Part shown: piece by piece, positions 43,463-53,214 of the stretch
Numbering within the stretch: position 1 is the stretch's first letter
Layout of the letters: each line of letters starts with the position of its first letter
Assembly (NCBI GenBank): GCA_022843385.1
Contig: JALHNT010000009.1
Location: 110,691 to 174,690 of the forward strand
Reading direction: 5' to 3'
DNA: 64,000 bases
From: Anaerolineae bacterium
GTDB taxonomy: Bacteria > Chloroflexota > Anaerolineae > Aggregatilineales > Phototrophicaceae
Translations under genes and position numbers: made by a program
Notes under the pieces: model-generated
What the model saw: the letters and a program-made list of their open reading frames with translations, nothing else
Database searches by the model: none
Told to the model about the DNA's origin: nothing

Positions 43463-45748
43463 ATGACCATGAACATGAAACGACTCTTGCTGCTGGGCGC
43501 GCTGCCCATGCTGCTGCTGACCGGATCACTCCTGACCACGATGGCTCAGGATGACAATCTCGACACGGTACGCATCGCCTTCATCGGCCGGGAAAATGGC
43601 CGGGGGGCGGAACTGGATCGCCAGTTGTATCAGGCGGCCGTCACCGCGGCTGACCAGATCAACGCCGGCGATGATGACGATGTGGAAGGCATCCGCCTCG
43701 CCAATGGGGATCGCTATGCGCTGGAAGTGGTCTACTATCCGGCAGATACAACCGACGATGCCATTGACGCTCTGGATGAGGCCGTGACCGATGACGCGGT
43801 GGCCGTGCTGGGGCCGCACGAGATCGAACAGGCCGAGGCGATCCGCAGCGCCGGCACTCAGGGCTTGCCGCTGCTGCTGGGTGCGCCGGACTCGCCCGAT
43901 GGCGAGAATCTGTTCCGCCTGACCGCCAGCCTGGAAGACCGGGCGCAGGCGGCAGCCGATTATCTGGTGAACGAACGGCACATGACGCGCATCGCCGTCT
44001 TCTCTTCCAACACCGATGTGGCGCTGGCCGGGACAGAGGCCTTCAAGAAGGCCGCCGGGAACAGCCTGATCGTGGCCGACATCATCCGCGAAGCTGATGA
44101 GGAGGATTTCAGCGCCGATGTCCAGCAGGTGCGCGATGAAGACGCCGAGGCCCTGTTCATCTGGGCGCTGGACGGCCAGACCGAGCTGCTGCTGGGCGAG
44201 CTGCGCGACAGCGGTTGGGATGGCGAGATCGTCTTCGCCGGGCTGGATGCCGACTTTGTGGGACGCGCCGGAGCTGACCTGACCGCCGGGTTGTACGGGC
44301 TGGTCAACTGGACTGACAGCGCGTATGACAGTGCCAGCCAGACCTTCGTCGCTGATTATCAGGAACAATGGGGGTCCATGCCGCCGGAAGCCGCCGCCAG
44401 CTACTACGATGCCATCTACCTGCTGGCCGACTCGATCTCGGATGCCGGTCTGCAACCCTCGGCCGTTCGTGGCGATCTGGCGGGACAGACCGACTTCGCT
44501 GGTGTGCAGGGGACTTATGACCGGGCGGAGACCGACACGCTGCGCCTGATCCAGGTGGCGAGCGACGGCGGACTGATCGAAGTGGCACGTTATGCCGCTG
44601 CGGCCTGCCAGACCTGCCCCGACATCTGGTGGGCGGATAACGTCGATGAAGCGACCACCTCGACCAGCAGCTTCCGCATCGGGCTGATCGGCACGCTGGA
44701 TGGTGCGTCGGAAGGCATTGGCGATCAGATTGAACAGGCGGCGCGCCTGGCCGTCCGCGAGATCAACGAAGCCGGTGGCATCATCGGTGCCAATGGTGTG
44801 CGCTATACCCTCGATCTGGTGACCTACTCGGCGGAGACGGGCGAGGCCGCCGGATCAGCTTTTGAGCAGGCGATCAGCGATGGCGTCCAGCTCATCATCG
44901 GCCCGGACTACAACGCCCAGGTCATCCCGAATCTGTTCCGCGCCGACAACGAAGAAGTGATCCAACTGGTCTCGGCCACTTCGGATCAGGTGACGATCAA
45001 CGGCGGCAGTTATGTCTACCAGCTTCGCGCTACCGATGCCACGCTCGCCAACGCGGCTGCCGAATATCTGCTGGATGTGCGCGAGCTGACTCGCTTTGCC
45101 ACCGTCGCGGTGCAGGCGGATTACGGGCTGGATGCGCTGGAAGTCTTCGGTGACGCCGTCCGCGCCAGCGACGATGGCGAGGTCGCGCTGGAACTGGAAC
45201 ATGATATCGCTGTGACCGACTTCGCCGCGATGGCCGATCAGATCGTCAACGCCAATGTCGAAGCCGTCGCCATGTGGTCAACCCAACCGGCCTTCAGCGC
45301 CCTGGCCGCCGAACTGAGCGCCCGCGACTGGGATGGTGTGCTGGTCTATGGTTATCTGACGCTGGAACTGAGCGAAAGCCTGAGCCAGATCCCGTTTGAG
45401 ATCGTCGGGCCGGTCAACTGGTGGATGAGCGCCGGCGATTGGGTCAGCCAGGATTTCAGCCAGCGCTATGCCGAACGTTATGGCACAACCCCGATCCCGC
45501 AGGCGGCCTCGTACTACGATGCGATTTATCTGATCGCGGCGCAGTTGGATGGCAGCAACCCGGCTGGCATTCGGGCTGGCCTGAATGGGCTGGAGAGCTT
45601 CATCGGTGTGCAGGGCAGCTATCGCCCAGAGCGCTACAAAAATGGCGAACTGACGCGCCAGGTCATCATCCTCAGCCTGGAAGAAGGCGTGGCGAATACC
45701 GTCGCCCGTTACGATGATGGTCAATGCCTTATCGGATGTGGCAGCTAA
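43463..45748 (+). CDS. secreted protein with two tandem periplasmic-binding (Peripla_BP_6) domains
   Basis: A 761-residue exported protein. The signal peptide (MKRLLLLGALPMLLLTGSLL) is followed by two branched-chain amino-acid-type binding domains, about residues 33-385 and 400-750. Each starts alike (VRIAFIGRENGRGAELDRQ; FRIGLIGTLDGASEGIGDQ) and ends alike (AASYYDAIYLLADS; AASYYDAIYLIAAQLDGS), showing internal duplication. It follows the exporter genes by 31 bases and ends at a terminator, so it is the fourth gene of that unit. A binding protein in an exporter operon suggests ligand sensing or capture rather than uptake. Confidence 0.85.
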   Translation: MTMNMKRLLLLGALPMLLLTGSLLTTMAQDDNLDTVRIAFIGRENGRGAELDRQLYQAAVTAADQINAGDDDDVEGIRLANGDRYALEVVYYPADTTDDAIDALDEAVTDDAVAVLGPHEIEQAEAIRSAGTQGLPLLLGAPDSPDGENLFRLTASLEDRAQAAADYLVNERHMTRIAVFSSNTDVALAGTEAFKKAAGNSLIVADIIREADEEDFSADVQQVRDEDAEALFIWALDGQTELLLGELRDSGWDGEIVFAGLDADFVGRAGADLTAGLYGLVNWTDSAYDSASQTFVADYQEQWGSMPPEAAASYYDAIYLLADSISDAGLQPSAVRGDLAGQTDFAGVQGTYDRAETDTLRLIQVASDGGLIEVARYAAAACQTCPDIWWADNVDEATTSTSSFRIGLIGTLDGASEGIGDQIEQAARLAVREINEAGGIIGANGVRYTLDLVTYSAETGEAAGSAFEQAISDGVQLIIGPDYNAQVIPNLFRADNEEVIQLVSATSDQVTINGGSYVYQLRATDATLANAAAEYLLDVRELTRFATVAVQADYGLDALEVFGDAVRASDDGEVALELEHDIAVTDFAAMADQIVNANVEAVAMWSTQPAFSALAAELSARDWDGVLVYGYLTLELSESLSQIPFEIVGPVNWWMSAGDWVSQDFSQRYAERYGTTPIPQAASYYDAIYLIAAQLDGSNPAGIRAGLNGLESFIGVQGSYRPERYKNGELTRQVIILSLEEGVANTVARYDDGQCLIGCGS

Positions 45749-45769
45749 TCGGCACTATAATGCGAATCA

Positions 45770-45792
45770 GGAGGCAGAGACAATCTGCCTCC
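45770..45792 (+). terminator. hairpin after the exporter operon
   Basis: GGAGGCAGA and TCTGCCTCC pair around GACAA, 21 bases after the stop. A TATAAT at 45756-45761 lies just upstream. Confidence 0.55.
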
Positions 45793-45835
45793 CTGATCCT
45801 TACCAGGACTTACACCCTTGATAGGGTATTTTCCC

Positions 45836-45863
45836 GTAGGGGCGCAATATATTGCGCCCCTAC
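45836..45863. repeat. perfect 28-bp palindrome (REP-like)
   Basis: GTAGGGGCGCAATA followed by its exact complement TATTGCGCCCCTAC. It lies between the exporter operon and the two-component genes, resembling dispersed palindromic repeats of environmental genomes. Confidence 0.75.
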
Positions 45864-45893
45864 TCTCCCTCAACTGTGTAACTTCTACCTGAT

Positions 45894-46613
45894 ATGTCAC
45901 CGCTGGATATAGGGAAAGCTGTGAGTAAACAAATCTTGATCGTGGAAGATGATAAAGAGATTGCCCGCGTCCTGCGCGCCTATCTGGAGCAGGCCGGGTT
46001 TCAGGTGCATGTCGCCCATAACGGGCAGGCTGGTATGGCGCTGCTGGGGCATGAGAACCTCGATCTGGTGATCCTCGACTTGATGCTGCCGGATAAGGAT
46101 GGGCTGGACATCACCCGCTCGATCCGCAGCCAATCGCGCCTGGCACACCTATACGTCCTGATGCTGACGGCGCGGGTTGAGGATGCCGACAAAATTCTGG
46201 GGCTGGAGATGGGCGCGGATGATTATGTCACCAAGCCGTTCAACCCACGTGAAATCGTCGCCCGCGTCCGCGCCGTGTTTCGCCGTCAGGATGAAGCAGG
46301 CGACGACGCTCCGCTGATCTACGAGGGGCTGGTGGTCGATCCGCTGCGGCGTGTGGTCTCGGTGGATGGGCGCAAAGTTGAGCTGACGCCGATGGAGTTC
46401 TACCTGCTGCAAACGCTGATCCAGCACCCCGGCATCCCCTTCAGCCGCAATGATCTGATCCAGAAGCGCCCAGGCCATGACTACGAAAGCCTGGAGCGCA
46501 CCCTCGACAGCCACATCCGCAATCTTCGCAAGAAGATCGAACCCAACCCCAAAGAACCCACCTATGTACAGACGGTGTATGGCGTGGGCTACCGGCTGGG
46601 GAACCCGACGTGA
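45894..46613 (+). CDS. OmpR/PhoB-family response regulator
   Basis: A 239-residue regulator. Receiver domain: ILIVEDDKEIARVLRAYLEQ, phospho-acceptor in LVILDLMLPDKDG, MLTARVEDADK and DDYVTKPFNPREI. The winged-helix output domain ends TYVQTVYGVGYRLG. The ATG at 45894 lacks a clear ribosome site; GTG 45921, with AGGGAAA upstream, is a good alternative giving 230 residues. The stop overlaps the kinase start as GTGA. Position behind the exporter operon suggests, but does not prove, that it controls that operon. Confidence 0.93.
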   Translation: MSPLDIGKAVSKQILIVEDDKEIARVLRAYLEQAGFQVHVAHNGQAGMALLGHENLDLVILDLMLPDKDGLDITRSIRSQSRLAHLYVLMLTARVEDADKILGLEMGADDYVTKPFNPREIVARVRAVFRRQDEAGDDAPLIYEGLVVDPLRRVVSVDGRKVELTPMEFYLLQTLIQHPGIPFSRNDLIQKRPGHDYESLERTLDSHIRNLRKKIEPNPKEPTYVQTVYGVGYRLGNPT

Positions 46614-47968
46614 ACCGCTTATGGGTGCGCTTCAGCCTGTCCTTCATGATGATCGCCCTGCTGGGGCCGGTCATCCTGGCAACGATTGGCTTTCTGACGG
46701 TGCAGACCGGTGTGCTGCGCCTGTTCATCCGCAGCGAACTGACCGCGCCCGGCAGCCTGACCGATCAGTTGGCTGATTACTATCGGGAACAGGGCAGTTG
46801 GGAGGGCGTGAGCGGCCTGATCGCCAGCTATGATAACTCGCTGCCGGCGGAACTGACGCTGGTGTTTGTGGATGAAGCCCAGCAGCCGATCTATGGCACT
46901 GACACGACAGAAGGAGAGCGCATCGCCGAGCAGTTGATCTCGATCAGCGTGGACGGGCGCATTCGCGGCTATCTGAACATCGTCCAGCGCTCGATTGTCG
47001 GGATGCCATTTCCCCGCCCTGACCGGCCGCTGGTGCTGAATCAGATCAGCAATGTGCTGCTGGCCTTTGCCGTGATCACAGCCGTGCTGGGGTTGAGCGC
47101 GGGGCTGTTCGCCGGACGCACACTGGTCACGCCGCTGGCCCAGTTGTCCGAGACGGCGCGGCGGCTGGGTAAACGCGATTTCACGGCGCGGGCGGTGGTC
47201 AAGGGAAGCGTCGAACTGCGCGAGGTGGCGCATGCCTTCAACGAGATGGCGCAGGATCTGGAACAGGCCGAGACGCTGCGGCGCAATTTGGTGGCAGACG
47301 TGGCGCACGAACTGCGGACGCCGCTGACGGTGTTGCAGGCCAATCTGCAAGCGCTGCTGGATGGCATCTACCCGCTGGAAAAAGACGAGATCGAGAAGCT
47401 GCTCGACCAGACCGAGCTGCTCAACCGCCTGGTCAACGAACTGCGCGAACTCTCGCAGGCCGAGGCGCGCCAACTGCCACTGCAACAGACGAGGGTTGAT
47501 CTGAATGACCTGATCGCTCAGGTAGTCGAGACTTTTCAATCCACCGCCCGGAAGCAGGGGATCGACATCCGCTTGAATCTGCCCGCCGAACCGGTCACGC
47601 TCAAGGGGGATCGCGGACGTTTGCAGCAGGTGTTGAATAACCTGATCCAGAACGCCATCACCCACACGCCGGCATCGGGTACGATCACAATCCGCCTCAG
47701 CCAGGATGAGGAGGACATTCAGATCACCGTACAGGACAGCGGCGATGGCATCCCCGCCGAGCATCTGGCGCATGTGTTTGACCGCTTCTACCGGGTGGAT
47801 CGTTCGCGCAGCCGCGAGACCGGCGGTACCGGACTGGGGTTGGCGATTGCCAAAGCCATCGTCGAATTACACGGCGGCAGCATCGGGGTCAGCAGCGAGG
47901 GGCAGCCAGGGCGCGGCGCGACCTTCACCATCCAGTTACCAACGACAGCCCGACCAGAACTGCCTTAA
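46610..47968 (+). CDS. sensor histidine kinase (BaeS-like)
   Basis: A 452-residue membrane kinase. Membrane segments lie near residues 8-30 and 145-170, with an external sensing region of about 110 residues between them. HAMP follows (GRTLVTPLAQLSETARRLGK), then HisKA (LVADVAHELRTPLTVLQANL; phospho-His near 231) and the ATP-binding domain with N box (LNNLIQNAITHT), G1 (VQDSGDGIPAE) and G2 (GGTGLGLAIAKAIVELHGG). The likely start is GTG 46610 overlapping the regulator stop. It pairs with that regulator. Confidence 0.93.
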   Translation: MNRLWVRFSLSFMMIALLGPVILATIGFLTVQTGVLRLFIRSELTAPGSLTDQLADYYREQGSWEGVSGLIASYDNSLPAELTLVFVDEAQQPIYGTDTTEGERIAEQLISISVDGRIRGYLNIVQRSIVGMPFPRPDRPLVLNQISNVLLAFAVITAVLGLSAGLFAGRTLVTPLAQLSETARRLGKRDFTARAVVKGSVELREVAHAFNEMAQDLEQAETLRRNLVADVAHELRTPLTVLQANLQALLDGIYPLEKDEIEKLLDQTELLNRLVNELRELSQAEARQLPLQQTRVDLNDLIAQVVETFQSTARKQGIDIRLNLPAEPVTLKGDRGRLQQVLNNLIQNAITHTPASGTITIRLSQDEEDIQITVQDSGDGIPAEHLAHVFDRFYRVDRSRSRETGGTGLGLAIAKAIVELHGGSIGVSSEGQPGRGATFTIQLPTTARPELP

Positions 47969-48095
47969 CCACTGATTGCCAATGACAGGCATCACAGCGA
48001 GCACCGTCACCCGTTATGGGGCCGCCAAGAATTGAGCTCAGGCCGGATGCGGCCGGACAACGATTGATTGCGGTGATATGAATCGATTTCAGCGC

Positions 48096-50501
48096 TCACG
48101 GCTTGAACAGCTCCCAGAACTTCTCGATGATGTAGCGGTGACGAGTGAACGTCCAGACCATGGCGGCGGTCAGGAAGAAGATGGCGATCATCAGCACCCA
48201 GGTGATGCCGTCGGGCGGGATGAAGCGGAAGGCCTCCGGGAAGATGAACGGTACCAGCATGGTGACGAACGTCAGACCCAAGCCCAGCAGCACCATGCGC
48301 GGTTCACGCAGCAGCGTGCGCGGCTCGAAGATTTCAATGCCCAACAGGTTCCAGAAGATCAGCGTCCCCAGCAGGGCGATGAACATCGTCACGGCGCTGC
48401 GAGCCGCCTCCATGTTCTGCCCGGTGCCGTAATAGACCGCCGTATACATTAGCGCCAAATTGACCGCGCTGATGACACCGCAGATCAGGATGTATTCCAG
48501 CACATCGCGGCGGAACTGCTTCATATATTTGGGGCGGATGATCTTGAGGGCGATCAGCGTGGCCGGGATGTTGACCGTGCCGAAGGTGATCCAGCTTATC
48601 TGGATCGGGCTGGTGGGGAAGGGCAGCGTCATGAAGCCGACGAAGAAAATCAGCGCGATGTTGTAGAAGTTCTTCACCAGGAAGATCTTGATCGAGGCAT
48701 AGATGATCTGGGTGATGGCGCGGCCTTCCTCGAACGCGCGCGGCAGGGTGGACATGGCGTTGTTCAGCAGCACGATCTCGGCCACATCCTTGCTGATCTG
48801 CGCCCCGTCGTTCATGGCAATCGCCAGATGCGCCTCTTTTAGCGCCGGCACATCATTCACGCCATCCCCCACCATCGCCACATACTGTCCCTGCCGTTTG
48901 AGCGCCGCGATGATGCGCCGTTTGGTGTCCGGCTCGATGCGGGCGAACAGATCGCCTTCCAGCGCCGCCCCTTCCAGTTCATGATCGCTCATGGCGTTCA
49001 GTTGGTCACCGGTGAAGGACTTGTTGACGGTAATGCCGGAAGCCGTCGCAATCGAGGTGACGGTTTCCAGGTTATCGCCGGAGATGACCTTGAGCGCCAC
49101 ATCCTGGCGGCGGAACGAATCGAGCGTCTCCTGAATATCCGGGCGGATTTCATCGCTCAACACCACCAGCGCCAGCGGCTCGGCGATGCCATCCAGATGT
49201 CCATCAATCGGTGCCTGGGGAGCGCGGGCGAAGGCCAGCACGCGCAAGCCCTGGGTCGAGAGGTCATGAGCACGTTGGGCCGGTTCGGCATGAGCCTGAG
49301 CATTCAGGATGCGTTCCGGCGCACCCAGGATCAGCGTCTCATCCGGGAAGACCACCGCCCCCCACTTACGACTGGAATTGAAGGGGATTTCGCGCAGCTT
49401 GCTCCCCCGCTCACCATTGACCGAGGCGGTTGGCAGCGCTTCGGCAATTGCGGCGGCCGTCCGGTTCTGATGCGCCAGATGTTGAATGTAATGGTGCAGA
49501 TCGCCCTGCACCGCGTTCAGACCGCTGCCGTTCAGCGGGATAATCTCGGTCACGCGCAGGATGTTGCGCGTCAACGTGCCGGTCTTGTCGAAGCACAGCG
49601 TCGTCACATTCGCCATCGACTCGACGGCGTTCACCCGCTGGATGAGCGTCTGAAAGCGGGTGATGCTGATGGCACCGATGGTCAGCGACAGGATGGCCGT
49701 CAGCACCAATCCCTGTGGCACGATGCTGCTGACGAACACCACCAGGTTGCGGACGATCTCCAGCAGCAGATTTTGCTGGTTGCCCACCGCCACATTTTGC
49801 AGATAGCTGGCGATGGCGAGCATCGGCAGCAGGATGAGCATGATGATGAGCGCCACCTGCACCACCGCGTCCAGCCGCTGCTGCGTCGGGGTGCGGACGT
49901 TCTTGTAGACTTTCGCCACGCTGGAGAGTTTGTTGAGGGTGCTTTCCTTACCGACCTGAGTCGCCACCATCACGCCCGTCCCGGCGATGCAGAACGAGCC
50001 GGAATACACCGGGCTGTCAACGTCCTTGAATACCGCGTCCGACTCGCCGGTCAACTGCGATTCGTCCATCTCCAGGCTGTCGGCTTCGAGGATGCGTCCA
50101 TCGACCACCAGCCGGTCTCCCGGTTCAATCGGGATGACATCATCCTTGACGATGTCCAGGATCGAAATAGGGGTGAGCTGCCCCTCGCGCCACACCTTGA
50201 TGTCGTGGCTTGCCAGCGCCGCCAGTTGGTCGAGCTTGCGCTTGGCGCTGATCTCCTGGAACATGCCCAGGATCGAATTGCTGACCACGCTGAAACCAGC
50301 GAAGATGGCGGTGGACCAGTCCTGCAATGAGATGACCACCACCATCAGGGTGAAGAACACCAGGTTGAACACATTCAGGACGTTATCGCGGACAATATCC
50401 CAGTAGGAACGTCCGACGCGGGCGCGAAAATTGTTGCTCTCGCCGCGCTGCACTCGTTCAGCGACCTGAGCGCGGCTGAGACCGGGGTAAGAAGACGACA
50501 A
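48096..50501 (-). CDS. P-type cation ATPase, CtpE-like
   Basis: An 801-residue P-type ATPase. The actuator loop LEMDESQLTGESD, phosphorylation motif CFDKTGTLTRN, KVISGDNLETVT and hinge YVAMVGDGVNDVPALKEAHL are all present. The ion-path motif in membrane helix 4 reads VPQGLVLT, as in the CtpE-type group (a mycobacterial CtpE has been linked to calcium uptake) rather than PEGL of typical calcium pumps. About eight to ten membrane segments. The start is probably TTG 50501, because AGGAG lies eight bases upstream; GTG 50510 is too close. Ion specificity is not certain. Confidence 0.88.
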   Translation of the reverse strand: MSSSYPGLSRAQVAERVQRGESNNFRARVGRSYWDIVRDNVLNVFNLVFFTLMVVVISLQDWSTAIFAGFSVVSNSILGMFQEISAKRKLDQLAALASHDIKVWREGQLTPISILDIVKDDVIPIEPGDRLVVDGRILEADSLEMDESQLTGESDAVFKDVDSPVYSGSFCIAGTGVMVATQVGKESTLNKLSSVAKVYKNVRTPTQQRLDAVVQVALIIMLILLPMLAIASYLQNVAVGNQQNLLLEIVRNLVVFVSSIVPQGLVLTAILSLTIGAISITRFQTLIQRVNAVESMANVTTLCFDKTGTLTRNILRVTEIIPLNGSGLNAVQGDLHHYIQHLAHQNRTAAAIAEALPTASVNGERGSKLREIPFNSSRKWGAVVFPDETLILGAPERILNAQAHAEPAQRAHDLSTQGLRVLAFARAPQAPIDGHLDGIAEPLALVVLSDEIRPDIQETLDSFRRQDVALKVISGDNLETVTSIATASGITVNKSFTGDQLNAMSDHELEGAALEGDLFARIEPDTKRRIIAALKRQGQYVAMVGDGVNDVPALKEAHLAIAMNDGAQISKDVAEIVLLNNAMSTLPRAFEEGRAITQIIYASIKIFLVKNFYNIALIFFVGFMTLPFPTSPIQISWITFGTVNIPATLIALKIIRPKYMKQFRRDVLEYILICGVISAVNLALMYTAVYYGTGQNMEAARSAVTMFIALLGTLIFWNLLGIEIFEPRTLLREPRMVLLGLGLTFVTMLVPFIFPEAFRFIPPDGITWVLMIAIFFLTAAMVWTFTRHRYIIEKFWELFKP

Positions 50502-50629
50502 GCGGCACACTCCTGGAACGTTAGGCAGTAGAAGTGTACCAGAAAGCCCGGCGCATCCAAATTGACGTAAGCCGGGCAGGGTTCAGTCATTCAACCGAGT
50601 CCCATCGGTTATCAGGACCGCGCCGTCAC

Positions 50630-51736
50630 TTACTGCCCGGCGTAAACACCCCAGGCCAGATTATCAAACTGTCCGACAAAATCAGCGGTGAAATACATCT
50701 CAACCTCGCGCATCCCCAACAGTTCATAACTGAAGAAGGCATTGACATAATGAGTCGTCGCCAGCAAATCCTGATCGCGCGGGACATCATGCTGCGCTCC
50801 AACCAGGGTGAGCAGGAAGTTGTCGGCTGATCCCAGGTGCTGGTAAGCGAATGCAGCATCTTTTTCATACGGGCAGCTTATGTCCTGACCTGCCGCAATC
50901 AACAGCGTTGGCACGGTTGCCATTGCAAGTCCCTGCTCGCCAAAGAGAGAGGTCCAGCAAGGTAGAAACGACACGATGGCTCCGACACGTGCATCAGTCA
51001 TCGGTTGCAGGAAGCCATCTGCGACCGGCAGCATCTGATCTTCGTAATAGGATTTGAAGCTCGTCCAATCCCAATCGCTGTACACGTTGCGCGGATCCGT
51101 CACGTCCAGGGGATCGCGTTCCCCGGTTCCCCATTGGCTGATGAATGACTCATCGATGCGTGCTCCGGTCATCGTCAGCGCGGTGTAGCCCCCATCGGAT
51201 GTTCCAATCAACCCCACCTGATCGAGCCGCATCAGGCCAATCAGATCATCGCTGGCGTTCAGAGTCTCCAGTTGATCGAGAACAAAACGGATGTCCAATG
51301 GACGATCAATCAGGGTACGGGCGCTGGTGTCGTTGGCATGCTGAACCGTGACCACCACAAACCCATGCGTCACCAGCGGCTCCAGGACGGCTGACAGGGT
51401 ATCGCGACCACTCGTATATCCATGCGAGTAGAGGACAACCGGGTAGGGTGCGCCACTCATCTCTGGTGGCAGGTTGGGGAAACCGGTATTGCTCTTTTGA
51501 AGGATCGGCACTTTGTCCAGCTTGTCCGCCGGCATGATCCCCGGATACCACAGACTGATGGTGACCGGACGATCTGCTCGTGCCGGATCGACAAAATCAA
51601 TCGAGCGAATGCCCGCCACATAGCTCCCATGAGCAGCCAGCGGCAGCAGAGCTTCATCCTGCGCCATCACAACCCCAAGAGAGAACAACGCTGCAATCAG
51701 CACAAGTCCCACCCATATATAACGGTGATGCCACAT
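50630..51736 (-). CDS. secreted alpha/beta hydrolase (PAF-acetylhydrolase/dienelactone-hydrolase-like)
   Basis: A 368-residue exported hydrolase. Signal: YIWVGLVLIAALFSLGVVMA. Oxyanion region YPVVLYSHGYTSGRDTLSAV; nucleophile elbow IGTSDGGYTAL (Ser); acid and histidine in LLIAAGQDISCPYEKDA and LVGAQHDVPRDQ. It belongs to the same broad family as the two neighbours at 51803 and 54383 but is more distant from both. Members hydrolyse short-chain esters or lipids. It is the last gene of a minus-strand run of secreted hydrolases, each with its own hairpin. Confidence 0.82.
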   Translation of the reverse strand: MWHHRYIWVGLVLIAALFSLGVVMAQDEALLPLAAHGSYVAGIRSIDFVDPARADRPVTISLWYPGIMPADKLDKVPILQKSNTGFPNLPPEMSGAPYPVVLYSHGYTSGRDTLSAVLEPLVTHGFVVVTVQHANDTSARTLIDRPLDIRFVLDQLETLNASDDLIGLMRLDQVGLIGTSDGGYTALTMTGARIDESFISQWGTGERDPLDVTDPRNVYSDWDWTSFKSYYEDQMLPVADGFLQPMTDARVGAIVSFLPCWTSLFGEQGLAMATVPTLLIAAGQDISCPYEKDAAFAYQHLGSADNFLLTLVGAQHDVPRDQDLLATTHYVNAFFSYELLGMREVEMYFTADFVGQFDNLAWGVYAGQ

Positions 51737-51842
51737 AACACACTTCCTTTCTTCAGTTGTAGGGGAGGGACACTCGCCCTCCCCGTGTCATTCACTTGAT
51801 AATCAGAATCCCTCCGCCTGATAGGTGATGCCGGGGAAGCTG
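51733..51842 (-). repeat. duplicated gene-junction block, copy A
   Basis: About 110 bp including the start of one hydrolase leader, a hairpin GGGGAGGG/CCCTCCCC (51762-51784) and the last codons of the next hydrolase. Nearly the same sequence recurs at 53047-53157, showing tandem duplication of hydrolase genes. Confidence 0.8.
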
Positions 51843-53050
51843 ACTGCACCCGGCGCGAGTGCGGCATGAGCCTCCGCATCGCCCTTCAGCACATCGAGCA
51901 GGAAAGCCGTCACAAAGTGGTTAATCAGATCATGAGCGCGATCCATGTCCCAAACGGGGTCAGAGCAGCCAGCGAACCAGCCGATCTCCAGGGGCATTGG
52001 ATTCTTGTCACAACTGCTCGCAAATGCACCATGATCGGCATCATCGAGCAGCAGCATGGCTTTCTGGGTACTGGCGGTATGCTCCCAGGTCGGAATCACA
52101 CTCCACTCTGGCGCAACCGTCATATCACCGCCGCCATTCATCATCAGGATAGGGATTTCGATACCAGCCAGGCCCGCTGCGCCAAATAACTCCGTTTCCC
52201 CACCAGACGGGACAATAGCCTTGATACGCGGATCGTGCCAGGACGGCCACAAGCCGGTTGGGGCTGTCTCCAGTCCAGCCATCTCGGCCATGTCGGCCTG
52301 ATGTGTCAGCAGCGGTTCACACACGGCACCAATCGGATGCTCAGGTGCCAGCGGCGCGCAGGCTGTCTTCAGCGCTTCAAAGTCAAAACGGGCACCGCCC
52401 GCCAGCAGACTGGTAAAGCCACCGTAGGAATGCCCGCCAACAGCGATGCGTTCGGTATCGATCATGCCAGCCAGATCGCCACCTTCACCCGTCAGTTGTT
52501 CAGCAAAGCGAATGGTGCGCCCCAGATCGAGTGGACGTTTGATGCTGGCTGACCAGATCTCCGAGTAGGTTGGATTCCAGATTTCCGGGTGGTCCACCGA
52601 CAACACCACGAATCCCCAGGACGCCAGATGCTCGGTCAGGTAAGCTGCATTCCAGGGGTCACTGGCGAACCCATGAGCATAGATAAACAACGGATAGGGT
52701 TCAGCAGAACCATTTGGTTCGGCCTCAGCCAGCGCATTACCGGAAATGGAATAGCGGTAATCCTCCGGCATCCCCTCAAATTTCGATGGGATTGCCGGAT
52801 AAGCGATCGATTCTGTCAAGCCCTTCGGATTCAGGGCTGGATACCAGGCAGCGACGGTCAGCGGATAGGTACCTTCGGTAATCGTGAAGGTCTGATAGCC
52901 CACCCAGTACAGCCCATGCAGGGCATAGGTAGGGGCATCCGGACGCAGACCGACGGGTTCAGGCGTATCCTGTGCAGAAACAACCGATAGACTGAGGAGA
53001 ACAACGAGGATGAGCGCGAAGTGCGCCCATGTATGACTGCGATGTACCAT
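51803..53050 (-). CDS. secreted alpha/beta hydrolase (PAF-acetylhydrolase-like), paralogue 2
   Basis: A 415-residue exported hydrolase. Signal HTWAHFALILVVLLSLSVVS, then a family segment VGLRPDAPTYALHGLYWVGY shared with the gene at 54383. Oxyanion YPLFIYAHGFASDPWNAAYL; nucleophile elbow VGGHSYGGFTSLL; later LMMNGGGDMTVAPEW and LLDDADHGAFASSC hold the likely Asp and His. The C-terminal block AHDLINHFVTAFLLDVLKGD and GITYQAEGF recurs in its paralogue. Likely an external esterase or lipase acting on lipids or polymer fragments. Confidence 0.85.
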   Translation of the reverse strand: MVHRSHTWAHFALILVVLLSLSVVSAQDTPEPVGLRPDAPTYALHGLYWVGYQTFTITEGTYPLTVAAWYPALNPKGLTESIAYPAIPSKFEGMPEDYRYSISGNALAEAEPNGSAEPYPLFIYAHGFASDPWNAAYLTEHLASWGFVVLSVDHPEIWNPTYSEIWSASIKRPLDLGRTIRFAEQLTGEGGDLAGMIDTERIAVGGHSYGGFTSLLAGGARFDFEALKTACAPLAPEHPIGAVCEPLLTHQADMAEMAGLETAPTGLWPSWHDPRIKAIVPSGGETELFGAAGLAGIEIPILMMNGGGDMTVAPEWSVIPTWEHTASTQKAMLLLDDADHGAFASSCDKNPMPLEIGWFAGCSDPVWDMDRAHDLINHFVTAFLLDVLKGDAEAHAALAPGAVSFPGITYQAEGF

Positions 53051-53157
53051 GACACACTTCCTTTCTTCAGCTTTAGGGGAGGGACACTTGCCCTCCCCGT
53101 GTCATTCACTTGATAATCAGAATCCCTCCGCCTGATAGGTGATGCCCGCGAAGCTGA
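53047..53157 (-). repeat. duplicated gene-junction block, copy B
   Basis: Second copy of the block at 51733, with hairpin GGGGAGGG/CCCTCCCC at 53076-53098. It ends in the coding fossil at 53117. Confidence 0.8.
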
Positions 53158-53158
53158 C
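53117..53158 (-). pseudogene. 3' fossil of a lost hydrolase gene
   Basis: Reads VSFAGITYQAEGF and a TGA stop, matching the last residues of the hydrolases at 51803 (VSFPGITYQAEGF) and 54383 (VSFPSITYEAEGF). The rest of the gene is gone, and unrelated sequence follows. It is the trace of an extra tandem copy. Confidence 0.8.
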
Positions 53159-53214
53159 CAATCAAACGAGCGGCCGTCCCAAGCCTGTGCAGTTCAGGAC
53201 CGCCGCGCCGGTCA

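Noticed and set aside
48981..50330. 449-codon open frame antisense to the P-type ATPase gene
   Set aside because: Shadow of a gene with all P-type motifs.
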